DNA of 64,000 nt from Deinococcus sp. Marseille-Q6407. GTDB lineage: Bacteria; Deinococcota; Deinococci; Deinococcales; Deinococcaceae. Location: positions 22,501 through 86,500 of the forward strand of contig NZ_CAMPFU010000002.1 in the NCBI RefSeq assembly GCF_946848805.1. The letters run 5' to 3'. Under the pieces are notes generated by a model. The model was given only the letters and a program-made list of their open reading frames with translations, was not told where the DNA came from and did no database searches. Every line of letters begins with the position of its first letter. Positions within the stretch are counted from its first letter, which is position 1. The translations under genes were made by a program, and so were the position numbers. Positions 37,863 through 45,845 of the stretch are shown piece after piece.

Positions 37863-40688
37863 CTAGTACAGATAGGCCAGCCGGCATTCCGAGCCGACCT
37901 GCCGGAACTGCGCAGCAGCGGCCGGGCCCAGCTGGGCCGAGCTGAGAATCTGCCGGGCGGTGGCGTCGGGGTTGCGGGCCAGCGACGCCGCCTTGATCAC
38001 GGTGTACTTGCCGTAGGCTTTGGCGATCTCGCCTTCCGAGCGGAAGTAGGTGAGCAGGCCCTCGTTGGCCAGCTGACCGTCCACGTTGGCGGCCTGCTGC
38101 GGGGTGGGCCACAGCCGCTCGCCGCCGGGGCCGTAAATGTAGCTGAATTGGTCGCGCTCAAAGCTGCCCAGGCCACGGACATCCACCACCACGGTGCAGA
38201 GTTCGCCGCCTCGCCCGCCAGTCTGGTCCATCTCGGCGCCGGCCGCTGGGGCGGGCGTTTCTTCTGCCGCCGGGGCTGTCGGCAGCGGCGAGGAACCGAC
38301 CGGCGAGGCGATGCCCGGCAGGTCAGCCACCGGGCCAGCCGGCGCTTCACCGCTGCCGGACCCGGAGCCGGCAGACCCGTTACCGCGGCCTGCTTCACCG
38401 GCGCCTCCGCTTGCCTGCGGAACCGGACTTTCGCCCTGGCCACCCGGTTTGCCGTTGCCCTTCTCTGCGCCGCCGCTGTCTCCAGCGCCACGGCCGGCCA
38501 CCGGCGCTTCGCCGCGGCCCGTTCCGGCACGGGTGCCTTCTCCGCTCTGGGCGTTGCCGCCGGCGCCTCCAGCTGCTGCAACAGGTTCTTCACCGCTGCT
38601 GCCCTTGCCGGCGGCTGTTCCAGCTCCACCGCCGGTGGCCGCAACCGGTGCTTCTGCGGTGCCAGAGCCGTTGCCGGCACTGTTGCCGCCGTTGGCAGCC
38701 GGGCGCTCTGCACCGCCGGCAGCGGCCACCGGGCTCTCGCCGCCATTCTGAGTCGCCGCAGCGGCGTCTCTGCCGGCGGCCGCCACTGGGGCCTCGACTG
38801 GAGCCGGGCCGGCTGCGTTGCTGCTGGCCGGCGCCTGGCCGACTGCGGCGACCGGGGCTTCGCTGGCAGGACTGTCCGGGCGGCTGGCGTCACCCGTGGC
38901 CGCCACCGGGTCTTCGGGAGCGCTGGCGGTTGCTGGCGTTTCCCTGGCGGCGTCTCCAGCAGCAGCCACCGGAGCCGCCGGCTCAGCGGCGGTGCTGGGT
39001 GCGGTTGTCACCGGCCCCCGGCCGGCCGAGGCCACCGGGGCCGCTTCGGCCGGTGTGGGGACCGGGTTATGGCCGGCGCCCGTGGCCGCTGCCGGCGCGC
39101 TAGGGGCTGGTTTGCTGGAGACCGGGGCGCTGGGAGCAGGCGAAGAGGTTGCGGGCGCCCGGCCGGCAATGGGGGCGGCAGGTTCAGTGGTCTCAGCCGT
39201 TGGCACAGCAGGCATGGCGACCGGCTGAGCCGTGGCCGGCGTGGCCGCAACCGGCGCTGGAGCCGTTTCTCCGGCGGGCGCAGTGGCGGCTGGTGTGGCC
39301 GGAACAGCCGTTTCCGGCGCTGCTGTGGGCACAGGCCCGCTGGCAGCCGGAGCGTTTCCACGGGCCGTCACCGGCGCTTCGGCTGCGGGGGAGGCCGGCG
39401 TGGTGGCTGGCCGCGGCGTAGAGGCCACTGGCCCAGTGCCAGCCGTTTCTGCCGGCGTGCGGGCCGGGGCCGCCGGGCTGGGTGTTCCGCTGGGCGCCGG
39501 ATTGCTGAGCGGCACATCGGCCACTTCTGCCGGTGGAACGGGGGTGGCCGGCACCGGCGGTGTCTCGGCTGTAACCGGAGCCGGGGCAGCGGGCGCTGCT
39601 GCGATGGGGGCTTCAGCCGGCTGCGCCGGGGTTTCCGGGTTGACTGTGGCTGTGGGCGCGGTCTGGGCCGCCGGTGCCTGAGCTGTCTCCTCCGGCGCCG
39701 TTTGCTTGGGTGCGGCTGCTGCGGGTGTCTCGGGTGCCGAAGCTTCAGGCGCAGGCGCTTCAGCCGCCGGGGCAACTGTCTGGGAGGCTGGGGCCTGTGT
39801 GGGTTGAGTCTGTGCCGCCGGTGCTGGTACGTTGGCTGTGACCTGCGGCGCGGGCGCTGTGAGTGCCGTCTGAGCGGCCGGAGCCTGGATTTCTACCGTA
39901 GGAGCCGGCGGAGTGATACGGACTTCCGGCTGGGCGGCGGCCGTGTCGGGAGTAGCCTGGGGCGCAGCAGAAGCCGGCGTGGCAGGAGGCCGCGTTGCCT
40001 GAACTGCCGGAGTTTGGGTGGCTGGAGCCTGAGCTGCGGGTGTCTGAGCTGCGGGTGTCCGGGTTGCTGGAGCCTGAGCCGGGGCGCTCTGAGGAGCGGG
40101 AGCCGCAGACGGGGCGGTCGCTGGCGCAGCAGCCGCAGCTTGTTCGGCTGGGGCGGCCACACTGCCGCCGGCTGGCAGGCTCTCGCGGCGCGGCAGGTCT
40201 TCCAGGCGCCGGGGAGAACTTGCCGCAGGCGCGCCAGCCGCTTCCGTTTCGGCGTTATCTGCTGCTCCAGCCGGGCTGGGGCTGGCTGCCGGGGCACCCG
40301 CACTGCCGGCGGCACCAGCGGCGGGGGCTGAGTCGCCCTTATTGCCCTGGGGGGTGTCCGGCTTGCTGGCCTGGACTTTTGGCTGTTTCGGCTGGGGCTG
40401 CGCGGCCGGCGCCGGGGTTACCGCCGAGCGGCGCGGGGCCAGCGCCACGATTTCCAGCGGGGCGTCCTTGGGATTGCGGATGGTGTTGTCTTCGGGTTGC
40501 AGCCCGGCCTCGCCCGGCACTGTGACCGAGGGCGCCGGCGGGTTGATGACCGTGGCATTCAACAGGTCCGGTGCCACCTGCTTGATCAGCAGCAGGCCCA
40601 GCAGCAGGCCGCCGTGCAGCAGCAGGCTCAGGGCGGCGGCGCGGGCGTCGTCGCTGCGCTGCTGCTCCTGCTGTCTCCAGGTGGTCAC
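37863..40688 (-). CDS. giant Pro/Ala-rich TonB-like energy transducer
   Basis: 941 residues. A short cytoplasmic start, one membrane anchor (ALSLLLHGGLLLGLLLI, residues about 19-36), then about 750 residues of Pro/Ala/Thr/Gly/Glu low complexity, and a compact C-terminal domain of about 115 residues (CTVVVDVRGLGSFERDQF ... SECRLAYLY) holding two Cys. Topology and linkage to exbB-exbD are those of TonB/TolA, but the C-domain does not show the TonB motif I would expect. Pro/Ala and PVAAxG-type repeats would span a thick envelope. The GTG start overlaps exbD by 4 nt. The opposite strand is also open but has no coding character. Confidence 0.8.
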   Translation of the reverse strand: MTTWRQQEQQRSDDARAAALSLLLHGGLLLGLLLIKQVAPDLLNATVINPPAPSVTVPGEAGLQPEDNTIRNPKDAPLEIVALAPRRSAVTPAPAAQPQPKQPKVQASKPDTPQGNKGDSAPAAGAAGSAGAPAASPSPAGAADNAETEAAGAPAASSPRRLEDLPRRESLPAGGSVAAPAEQAAAAAPATAPSAAPAPQSAPAQAPATRTPAAQTPAAQAPATQTPAVQATRPPATPASAAPQATPDTAAAQPEVRITPPAPTVEIQAPAAQTALTAPAPQVTANVPAPAAQTQPTQAPASQTVAPAAEAPAPEASAPETPAAAAPKQTAPEETAQAPAAQTAPTATVNPETPAQPAEAPIAAAPAAPAPVTAETPPVPATPVPPAEVADVPLSNPAPSGTPSPAAPARTPAETAGTGPVASTPRPATTPASPAAEAPVTARGNAPAASGPVPTAAPETAVPATPAATAPAGETAPAPVAATPATAQPVAMPAVPTAETTEPAAPIAGRAPATSSPAPSAPVSSKPAPSAPAAATGAGHNPVPTPAEAAPVASAGRGPVTTAPSTAAEPAAPVAAAGDAARETPATASAPEDPVAATGDASRPDSPASEAPVAAVGQAPASSNAAGPAPVEAPVAAAGRDAAAATQNGGESPVAAAGGAERPAANGGNSAGNGSGTAEAPVAATGGGAGTAAGKGSSGEEPVAAAGGAGGNAQSGEGTRAGTGRGEAPVAGRGAGDSGGAEKGNGKPGGQGESPVPQASGGAGEAGRGNGSAGSGSGSGEAPAGPVADLPGIASPVGSSPLPTAPAAEETPAPAAGAEMDQTGGRGGELCTVVVDVRGLGSFERDQFSYIYGPGGERLWPTPQQAANVDGQLANEGLLTYFRSEGEIAKAYGKYTVIKAASLARNPDATARQILSSAQLGPAAAAQFRQVGSECRLAYLY
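40029..40058. repeat. 15-bp perfect tandem duplication (in frame)
   Basis: CTGAGCTGCGGGTGT twice in a row within the Pro/Ala linker, giving repeated TPAAQ residues. Junction microhomology is 1 nt. Confidence 0.88.
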
Positions 40689-41122
40689 TTGCCGCTCCCT
40701 GTGGGGCCGGCCTCAGCGGTGCCCAGCGCCAGACGCTGCCCGCCGGCCGCCTTGATGGCGTCCATCACCTTGACCACCGTGCCGTAGTTGCCGCTCTGGT
40801 CGGCGCGCAGGCCCACCAGCCCGCCGGACGCTTTCACCAGCGGTGGCAGCTGTTCGGCCAGGGCGTCCAGGGTGGTGGGTTGCCCCGCCAGGTAGATTTT
40901 GCCGGCGGCGTCCACGCTGACCACCGGCAGGTCAGGAGTTTCTTCCACGGTCATGTTGGCGCGCGGCAGGTCCAGTGGCAGCGCCTGCTTGGCATCACCG
41001 TTTTGCAGCGAACTGGTCAGAAAAAAGAAAATCAGCAGCAGCAGCACCACGTCCACCATCGGCGCAAAGTCGAAGGTGACCGGGGTGTCTTCCCGCAGCC
41101 GGTGGCGGACTGAGCCTCTCAC
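40685..41122 (-). CDS. exbD: ExbD/TolR-type biopolymer transport protein
   Basis: 145 residues. Single N-terminal membrane helix with the functional Asp in FAPMVDVVLLLLIFFFL (residue about 24), followed by a periplasmic domain (VSVDAAGKIYLAGQ, VGLRADQSGNYGTVVKVMD). It forms the proton channel with ExbB that powers the TonB-like protein. Starts with GTG overlapping the exbB stop; its stop overlaps the transducer start. Confidence 0.92.
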   Translation of the reverse strand: MRGSVRHRLREDTPVTFDFAPMVDVVLLLLIFFFLTSSLQNGDAKQALPLDLPRANMTVEETPDLPVVSVDAAGKIYLAGQPTTLDALAEQLPPLVKASGGLVGLRADQSGNYGTVVKVMDAIKAAGGQRLALGTAEAGPTGSGK

Positions 41123-41823
41123 CGGGTCACTCCTTCAGCGCTCGGTACAGCCACGTAGACCGGCTCAGGGTCGGCCTGGGCGGCGCGGGGGGCAGCCGGG
41201 ACCGGCGCTGCGGGGCGGCTCAGCCAGCTGGGCACTTCCTCACGCACCCGCTCGGCGGCGGTGGCGATCTGGTCGGCGCGGGCCCGCAGAGCGTTGCGGG
41301 CAATGTAGGCGATGATTGCCACGATCAGGCCGCCGGCGGTGTTGATTAACGCCTCGCTGATGCCCTGGCCCAGCTCGGCCGGCGAGGGGCTGGTGGTACC
41401 CGAAAACACCAGAAACGAGCGCACCATCCCTACCACCGTGCCTAGCAGGCCCAGCAGCGGGGCAATCTGCGCGGCGGTGCCCAGTGCGTTCAGGCCGCCG
41501 TAAATGCGGCTGTCTTCGGCCAGCAGCGCCGAGTTCATGGCAGCTTCGGCTGCCTGCGGCCCCCGGTCGGCCCGCGACAGCCCGGCCCGCATCACGTTGG
41601 CGGCGGGTGAGTTGTGGCCGGCGTAGTCCAGCTCGGCCAGTGCGGCGGCCGGCCCCGATTCGGCGGTGGTGGCCCGCGCCCGCTCGATCAGGGTGCCGGG
41701 ATCCTGGCCCAGCCGGGACAGCGTCTGCGCCCGCGCAAAGGTCAAGAACAGCACGTAGACCGAAAGGGCGACAATAACGTAAAAGATAGGCCCGGCTGCC
41801 TGGATCAGCTGCAAGATAGTCAC
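41119..41823 (-). CDS. exbB: ExbB/TolQ/MotA-type proton channel protein
   Basis: 234 residues. Three membrane helices; the second and third carry GGLNALGTAAQIAPLLGLLGTVVGMVRSF and the ISEALINTAGGLIVAIIAYIARNAL segment, family hallmarks including the conserved Thr/Pro residues. The GTG at 41823 begins the conserved sequence (TILQLIQAAGP); the longer frame upstream is unlike coding sequence. First gene of the three-gene operon. Confidence 0.92.
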   Translation of the reverse strand: MTILQLIQAAGPIFYVIVALSVYVLFLTFARAQTLSRLGQDPGTLIERARATTAESGPAAALAELDYAGHNSPAANVMRAGLSRADRGPQAAEAAMNSALLAEDSRIYGGLNALGTAAQIAPLLGLLGTVVGMVRSFLVFSGTTSPSPAELGQGISEALINTAGGLIVAIIAYIARNALRARADQIATAAERVREEVPSWLSRPAAPVPAAPRAAQADPEPVYVAVPSAEGVTR

Positions 41824-42083
41824 GCTTCTATCAGTAACATACTGGCCGGTGGCAAGCGTGAAGCGAAGCTGACGGGGTGATGAGCCGGCTCCCGGCGGCC
41901 GGACCTGTCTGTATGGCTGCCGGCCCCGTCCCAGCGCGCCTTTTCGCCTTTCTGAGAATCTGGTCTTAGAGTGGGGCTCCGGCTGGTTGCTTCTCAGGCA
42001 GCGCCCCGGCTCTCTGGCGATTTGAGGCAACCCCTAAGCTTTTTTTAGGGTAGGTGGCCTATCCGCCGCGCTAAGGTGAGGCC

Positions 42084-42326
42084 ATGACCGACAAGAACGA
42101 GCAGGAAATCAGCAATGTGGACCTCCAGTTCCAGCGCACCCGCGACGTCGAGCAGGGCACCAACGATGACCTGAACGCCGAGCTGGACGCTGAAAACGCC
42201 CGCCCTGGCGAATTCCGCGAGCAGGGCATGGACCGCTACGACGTGGACGTGGAAGACACCATGGACGCCAGCGATCCGCCCAGCACCAATATGGGCCAGG
42301 ACGAGAACGACTACGGCGAAAAGTAA
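42084..42326 (+). CDS. small acidic protein
   Basis: 80 residues, very rich in Asp/Glu/Asn with no hydrophobic core, probably disordered (MTDKNEQEISNVDLQF ... NDYGEK). TAAGGT then 6 nt to the ATG (leaderless). No family recognised; resembles other small acidic Deinococcus proteins in composition, such as the one at 61779. Confidence 0.7.
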   Translation: MTDKNEQEISNVDLQFQRTRDVEQGTNDDLNAELDAENARPGEFREQGMDRYDVDVEDTMDASDPPSTNMGQDENDYGEK

Positions 42327-42429
42327 GCGGTAAGTTCAGTTGATGAGGTGGGGCGCGGAGGCCGGCTGGCTCTCCGCCCCATTTTTTTGCTGGCCTGAGT
42401 GCGGCTGGGGTGGATGCTCTAATGCGGCC

Positions 42430-43920
42430 ATGACTGAATATGTCTTCACGGCTGCCGGCATCCGGGCGCTGGATGACCACTTGGAAGCGGCTGACCTGCT
42501 GGAACTGGCGATGGAAGAAGCGGGCCGGGCCACAGCTGCGGCGCTGCTGGACCTGAGCGCCGGGCGGCCCGGTCCACTGGTGCTGTTGGCCGGGGGCGGG
42601 GCCAATGGGGGAGACGCCCTGGTGGCGGCCCGGCACCTGCACGCCGCTGGCCGGGAGGTCCGGGTGCTGGCCGGTGAGGCCCGGCATCCCCTGACCCGCC
42701 GTAACCTTGAGCGCCTGAGCGCCGTAGGCGTGGCAGTAGAACCGCTCAGCGCGGCGGCTGTGGCGACCCTGCCCCCGGTCGCCGCCTGGGCCGACGGGCT
42801 GCTGGGCACCGGCGTCAGCGGCGAGCTGAGGGAGGAGCTGGCCGCCGTGGTCCGTGCCCTGAACGCCCGGCCGGAGCCGGTCCTCGCTACCGACCTGCCC
42901 AGCGGACTGCCGGCCGACCGGACAGAGGCGCCGGAGCTGACGGTGCAGGCCGACCGGACCCTGGCCCTGAGCGGCCACAAGACGGCCCACCTGTTCGGCA
43001 CGGCGGCGCAGCGGTGCGGTGCGGTGCAGCTGGCCCGGCTGGCGGTGCCGCCGCAGTGGGCCGCAGACGCAGCGCGGGCGGTGCGCCCTACCGACGCCGA
43101 GGTGGGCGCCGGGTTACCCCGCCGGCCGGCCGGGGCCCACAAGGGCACGGCCGGCCGGGTCTGGGTGCTGGGCGGCTCGGCCGGGATGGAAGGCGCGCCG
43201 GTCATGAGCGGAATCGGGGCGCTGCGAACCGGCGCCGGGCTGGTCACGCTGCACTCGGAAGCCGAGCTGCCGCTGCTGGTGCCAGAGCTGATGCGGACCC
43301 AGCACGCGTCGCTGCTCGACTGGGCACAGCAAGAGGGGGTGCAGCACAAGGACCGGCGGCCGGACGCGCTGGCGCTGGGCATGGGCCTGGGTGTGCTGGC
43401 TCCGGCACTGGCCCGCCGCGTGCTGGCCTGGGAACTTCCCACCGTGCTGGACGCCGACGCCCTGCATCCCGAACTGGCCGGAGAGGGGCACGAGCGCTGC
43501 CTCTGGACCCCCCACCCCGGCGAGGCGGCCCGGTTGCTGGAATGCTCGGTGAATGACATCACCGCCGATCCGCTGGGAAGCGCCGAAACCCTGCAGCAGC
43601 GCCTAGGCGGCGTGGTGGTGCTCAAGGGCGGGCCCAGCGTGGTGGCCTGGGCGGGTGGTCTGAGCGTGTCGCGCGGTGGGCACCCCGGCATGGCAAGTGC
43701 CGGCATGGGCGACACCCTCTCGGGCATCCTGGCGGCGCTGCTGGCCGCCGGCATGGAGCCGCCCCAGGCCGCGCAGGCCGGGGTGCGGCTGCACGCCCGC
43801 GCCGGCGAACGGGCCGCCCGGCGCTACGGCTATGGCCTGAGCGCCAGCGATGTGGCGGCCGAGTTGGGCGGAGCCTGGGCCGACCTGACTGGCCCGGCTG
43901 CCGACCCGCGCCGGACCTGA
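42430..43920 (+). CDS. nnr: bifunctional NAD(P)H-hydrate repair enzyme
   Basis: 496 residues. N-terminal epimerase half (about 1-205; GGGANGGDALVAARHLH) and C-terminal ADP/ATP-dependent dehydratase half (GGSAGMEGAPVMSG, TPHPGEAARLL, VVLKGGPSVV, GMASAGMGDTLSGILAALLA). It repairs damaged hydrated nicotinamide cofactors. A triple GCGGT at 43011-43025 lies in an intact reading frame. Confidence 0.92.
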   Translation: MTEYVFTAAGIRALDDHLEAADLLELAMEEAGRATAAALLDLSAGRPGPLVLLAGGGANGGDALVAARHLHAAGREVRVLAGEARHPLTRRNLERLSAVGVAVEPLSAAAVATLPPVAAWADGLLGTGVSGELREELAAVVRALNARPEPVLATDLPSGLPADRTEAPELTVQADRTLALSGHKTAHLFGTAAQRCGAVQLARLAVPPQWAADAARAVRPTDAEVGAGLPRRPAGAHKGTAGRVWVLGGSAGMEGAPVMSGIGALRTGAGLVTLHSEAELPLLVPELMRTQHASLLDWAQQEGVQHKDRRPDALALGMGLGVLAPALARRVLAWELPTVLDADALHPELAGEGHERCLWTPHPGEAARLLECSVNDITADPLGSAETLQQRLGGVVVLKGGPSVVAWAGGLSVSRGGHPGMASAGMGDTLSGILAALLAAGMEPPQAAQAGVRLHARAGERAARRYGYGLSASDVAAELGGAWADLTGPAADPRRT

Positions 43921-43993
43921 GCGTCTCTGCGCCTCTGCACCTGGGCCACCTCAGGCTGCATTCGCCGCTTCCGTCCTCGCATAGACTGGACCC

Positions 43994-44857
43994 GTGATTG
44001 CCCCCACTGCCACCTCTGGAACCTCGCGCCAGCCGGCCGCTGCCGACCCACTGGAAGCAGCCCTGCAACAGGCCCGCACTGACGGCGACCGGGCGCAGGT
44101 GCGGGGCCTGGAAACCTGGCGGGAACTGACCAGCCTGCTGCGCGACAAGCGGCCGGAAGGTGCCCTCTCCAAATTGGAAGCCTGGCAGAAGGAGGAGGCC
44201 CGCGAAACGGCAGACACTCCCTCTCCTGCTGCGCCCCAGCCGGCAGCGGCCACAGAGCTGCGGCCGCCCACCACGGCCCCGGAAGTGCTGGCGGCCCTGC
44301 ACGACCCGGCGCTGCCTGACTGCCTGCGGGCCCTGACGGCGGTCAAGCGCTGGCAAACGGCCGATGAGGCGGCTCCTGCGCTGGCCGGCGCCCTGCGCCA
44401 CCCCCTGACCCGCGCCGAGGCGCACAACCTGCTGGGCGTGCTGGCCGCCGAAGCTGGGCTGCAAGCCCAGGCCACCGAAGCTTTTGCGCGGGCGCTAGCG
44501 GCCGACCCCGGCCACTACCGCGCCCTGACCAACCGTGCCGGCCTGGCCGCCGAACAGGGCGACTATGCCGCTGCCGAAACCGATCTGCGCCGGGCCCTGC
44601 AGCTGAACCCGGACCACCACGCCGCACACCAGAATCTGGCGGTGGTGCTGCGGCAGCAGGGCAAGCGGAGCGAGGCGGTGCGGGCCATGCGCCGCGCCCA
44701 GCGACTGGATTACCGCCGCTCGGGTGCCCGCAATAACGACCAGGCCCGCCGCGAACTCTCGGGCCTTTCGCGGGTGCCGCGTGCCGTCTGGATCGTGGCC
44801 GGGCTGCTGCTGTTCTTCGGCTGGTTGTGGCTGTCGGGTGGCGCCGGCCGGCCTTGA
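43994..44857 (+). CDS. TPR-repeat protein with C-terminal membrane anchor
   Basis: 287 residues. Two or three tetratricopeptide units around residues 130-235 (AHNLLGVLAAEAGLQAQATEAF, ALTNRAGLAAEQGDYAAAE, QNLAVVLRQQGKRSEAV), a charged stretch, and a C-terminal membrane helix (AVWIVAGLLLFFGWLWL). Probably a scaffold at the inner membrane. GTG start with TAGACT 6 nt upstream (leaderless). Confidence 0.8.
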   Translation: MIAPTATSGTSRQPAAADPLEAALQQARTDGDRAQVRGLETWRELTSLLRDKRPEGALSKLEAWQKEEARETADTPSPAAPQPAAATELRPPTTAPEVLAALHDPALPDCLRALTAVKRWQTADEAAPALAGALRHPLTRAEAHNLLGVLAAEAGLQAQATEAFARALAADPGHYRALTNRAGLAAEQGDYAAAETDLRRALQLNPDHHAAHQNLAVVLRQQGKRSEAVRAMRRAQRLDYRRSGARNNDQARRELSGLSRVPRAVWIVAGLLLFFGWLWLSGGAGRP

Positions 44858-44914
44858 TGTTCCTGCAGGCCGAACACCAAAATTTCCATAACCTGCGCTG
44901 CCTCCCGCTTTCCT

Positions 44915-44944
44915 TATAGTCAGGCATGATATAGTCAGGCATGA
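44915..44944. repeat. 15-bp tandem duplication of a promoter and start codon
   Basis: TATAGTCAGGCATGA occurs twice in a row. The unit contains a -10 element (TATAGT), 5 nt of spacer and an ATG, so the duplication gives two -10 elements and two start codons. The first ATG (44926) reads ATG ATA TAG and stops after two codons; the second (44941) starts the gene. Junction microhomology is 1 nt. Confidence 0.93.
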
Positions 44945-45729
44945 TGTTGCTCCGGACTCCTTCTGACGCCCGGCTGGGCCTCAGGGCAGACTTGGGGGAG
45001 CTGCCGCTGACCGCCGCGCTGGAGCTGATTCATAGCACGTCGCAGAGTGGCTCCCTGCGGGTCTCGGCTGCGCTGGACGCGGCCGACCTGCCGCTGGAAC
45101 TGCACTTCTGTGCCGGCGAGGTGACGTCCGCCGCCATCCTGGACTGGACCGGCCTGGACGCCCTTTACAGCTTTCCGCAGGACGTGGCCGCTGGTCAGGC
45201 TGCGTTCTGGCAGCAGCCGACCCCCGCGGCCCCCCCGCTGGCGCCCTTTCAGAATCTGCTGGGCGAATGGGCCCGCCTCAGCGACGAGTGGCCGCGTCTG
45301 TGCGAGCAACTGTTTAGCCCTTCGCAGCGCTTTTATGGAGAGCTGGACCCGTTTTCGCGGCCTGGTGGGGTCAGTGCTCGCTGGATTACCGCTTTCAGCG
45401 GGCAGCCGCTCCACGAGGTGTGCGCCCAGCTGGCCGCGCTCCAGCAGGCCGGGATGATCCGGCCGGTGCGCCGCAGCTACGAGTGGGACACCCTGGTGCT
45501 GCCGCCCTGCCATGACCCCCAGGAGATGCGCCAGAGTCCGGTGCTGCGGCTGCTGGACGGCCAGAAAACCCTGCACCGCCTGATTCAGCGCGGCCTGAGC
45601 TCCGAGGATATCCGTGCCGAGCTGGTCGGCCGAGTGGGGCCGGAATGTCTGTTTCCCGGCAGTGGCCGCGCTCTGCGCGACTGGCTCTGGGAACACGGCC
45701 CGGCCCAGCGCGAGCTGCTGATTGCCTGA
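44941..45729 (+). CDS. DUF4388-type protein
   Basis: 262 residues, soluble. The N-terminal LRADLGELPLTAALELIHST plus SGSLRV and LHFCAGEVTSA fit the DUF4388 domain (short beta-alpha repeats that read as a PATAN-like output domain). The remainder is helical. Function unknown; often encoded with signalling or motility genes. The ATG at 44941 lies in the duplicated promoter region described separately. A further ATG directly follows. Confidence 0.75.
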   Translation: MMLLRTPSDARLGLRADLGELPLTAALELIHSTSQSGSLRVSAALDAADLPLELHFCAGEVTSAAILDWTGLDALYSFPQDVAAGQAAFWQQPTPAAPPLAPFQNLLGEWARLSDEWPRLCEQLFSPSQRFYGELDPFSRPGGVSARWITAFSGQPLHEVCAQLAALQQAGMIRPVRRSYEWDTLVLPPCHDPQEMRQSPVLRLLDGQKTLHRLIQRGLSSEDIRAELVGRVGPECLFPGSGRALRDWLWEHGPAQRELLIA

Positions 45730-45845
45730 GGCTGCTTGCCCGATCAGCCTGCCGGGCCCGCTGGCCTTTCCCGGCACGGTCCTTCCCGGTCCCCGGCCTG
45801 ACAGCGGCCCATTTGGGCCTCGCCCCCTGCCGTAGAATGCCCCTC

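Noticed and set aside
38148..40331. Long open frame on the plus strand opposite the TonB-like gene
   Set aside because: It reads as Arg/Gly/Cys-rich without any domain and is the mirror of a GC-rich Pro/Ala coding sequence; the minus-strand protein has a start overlapping exbD, a membrane anchor and a defined C-domain.
43011..43025. Three GCGGT units in nnr
   Set aside because: The reading frame is intact through it, so a 5-bp expansion would have broken the gene. It is ordinary GC-rich coding sequence.
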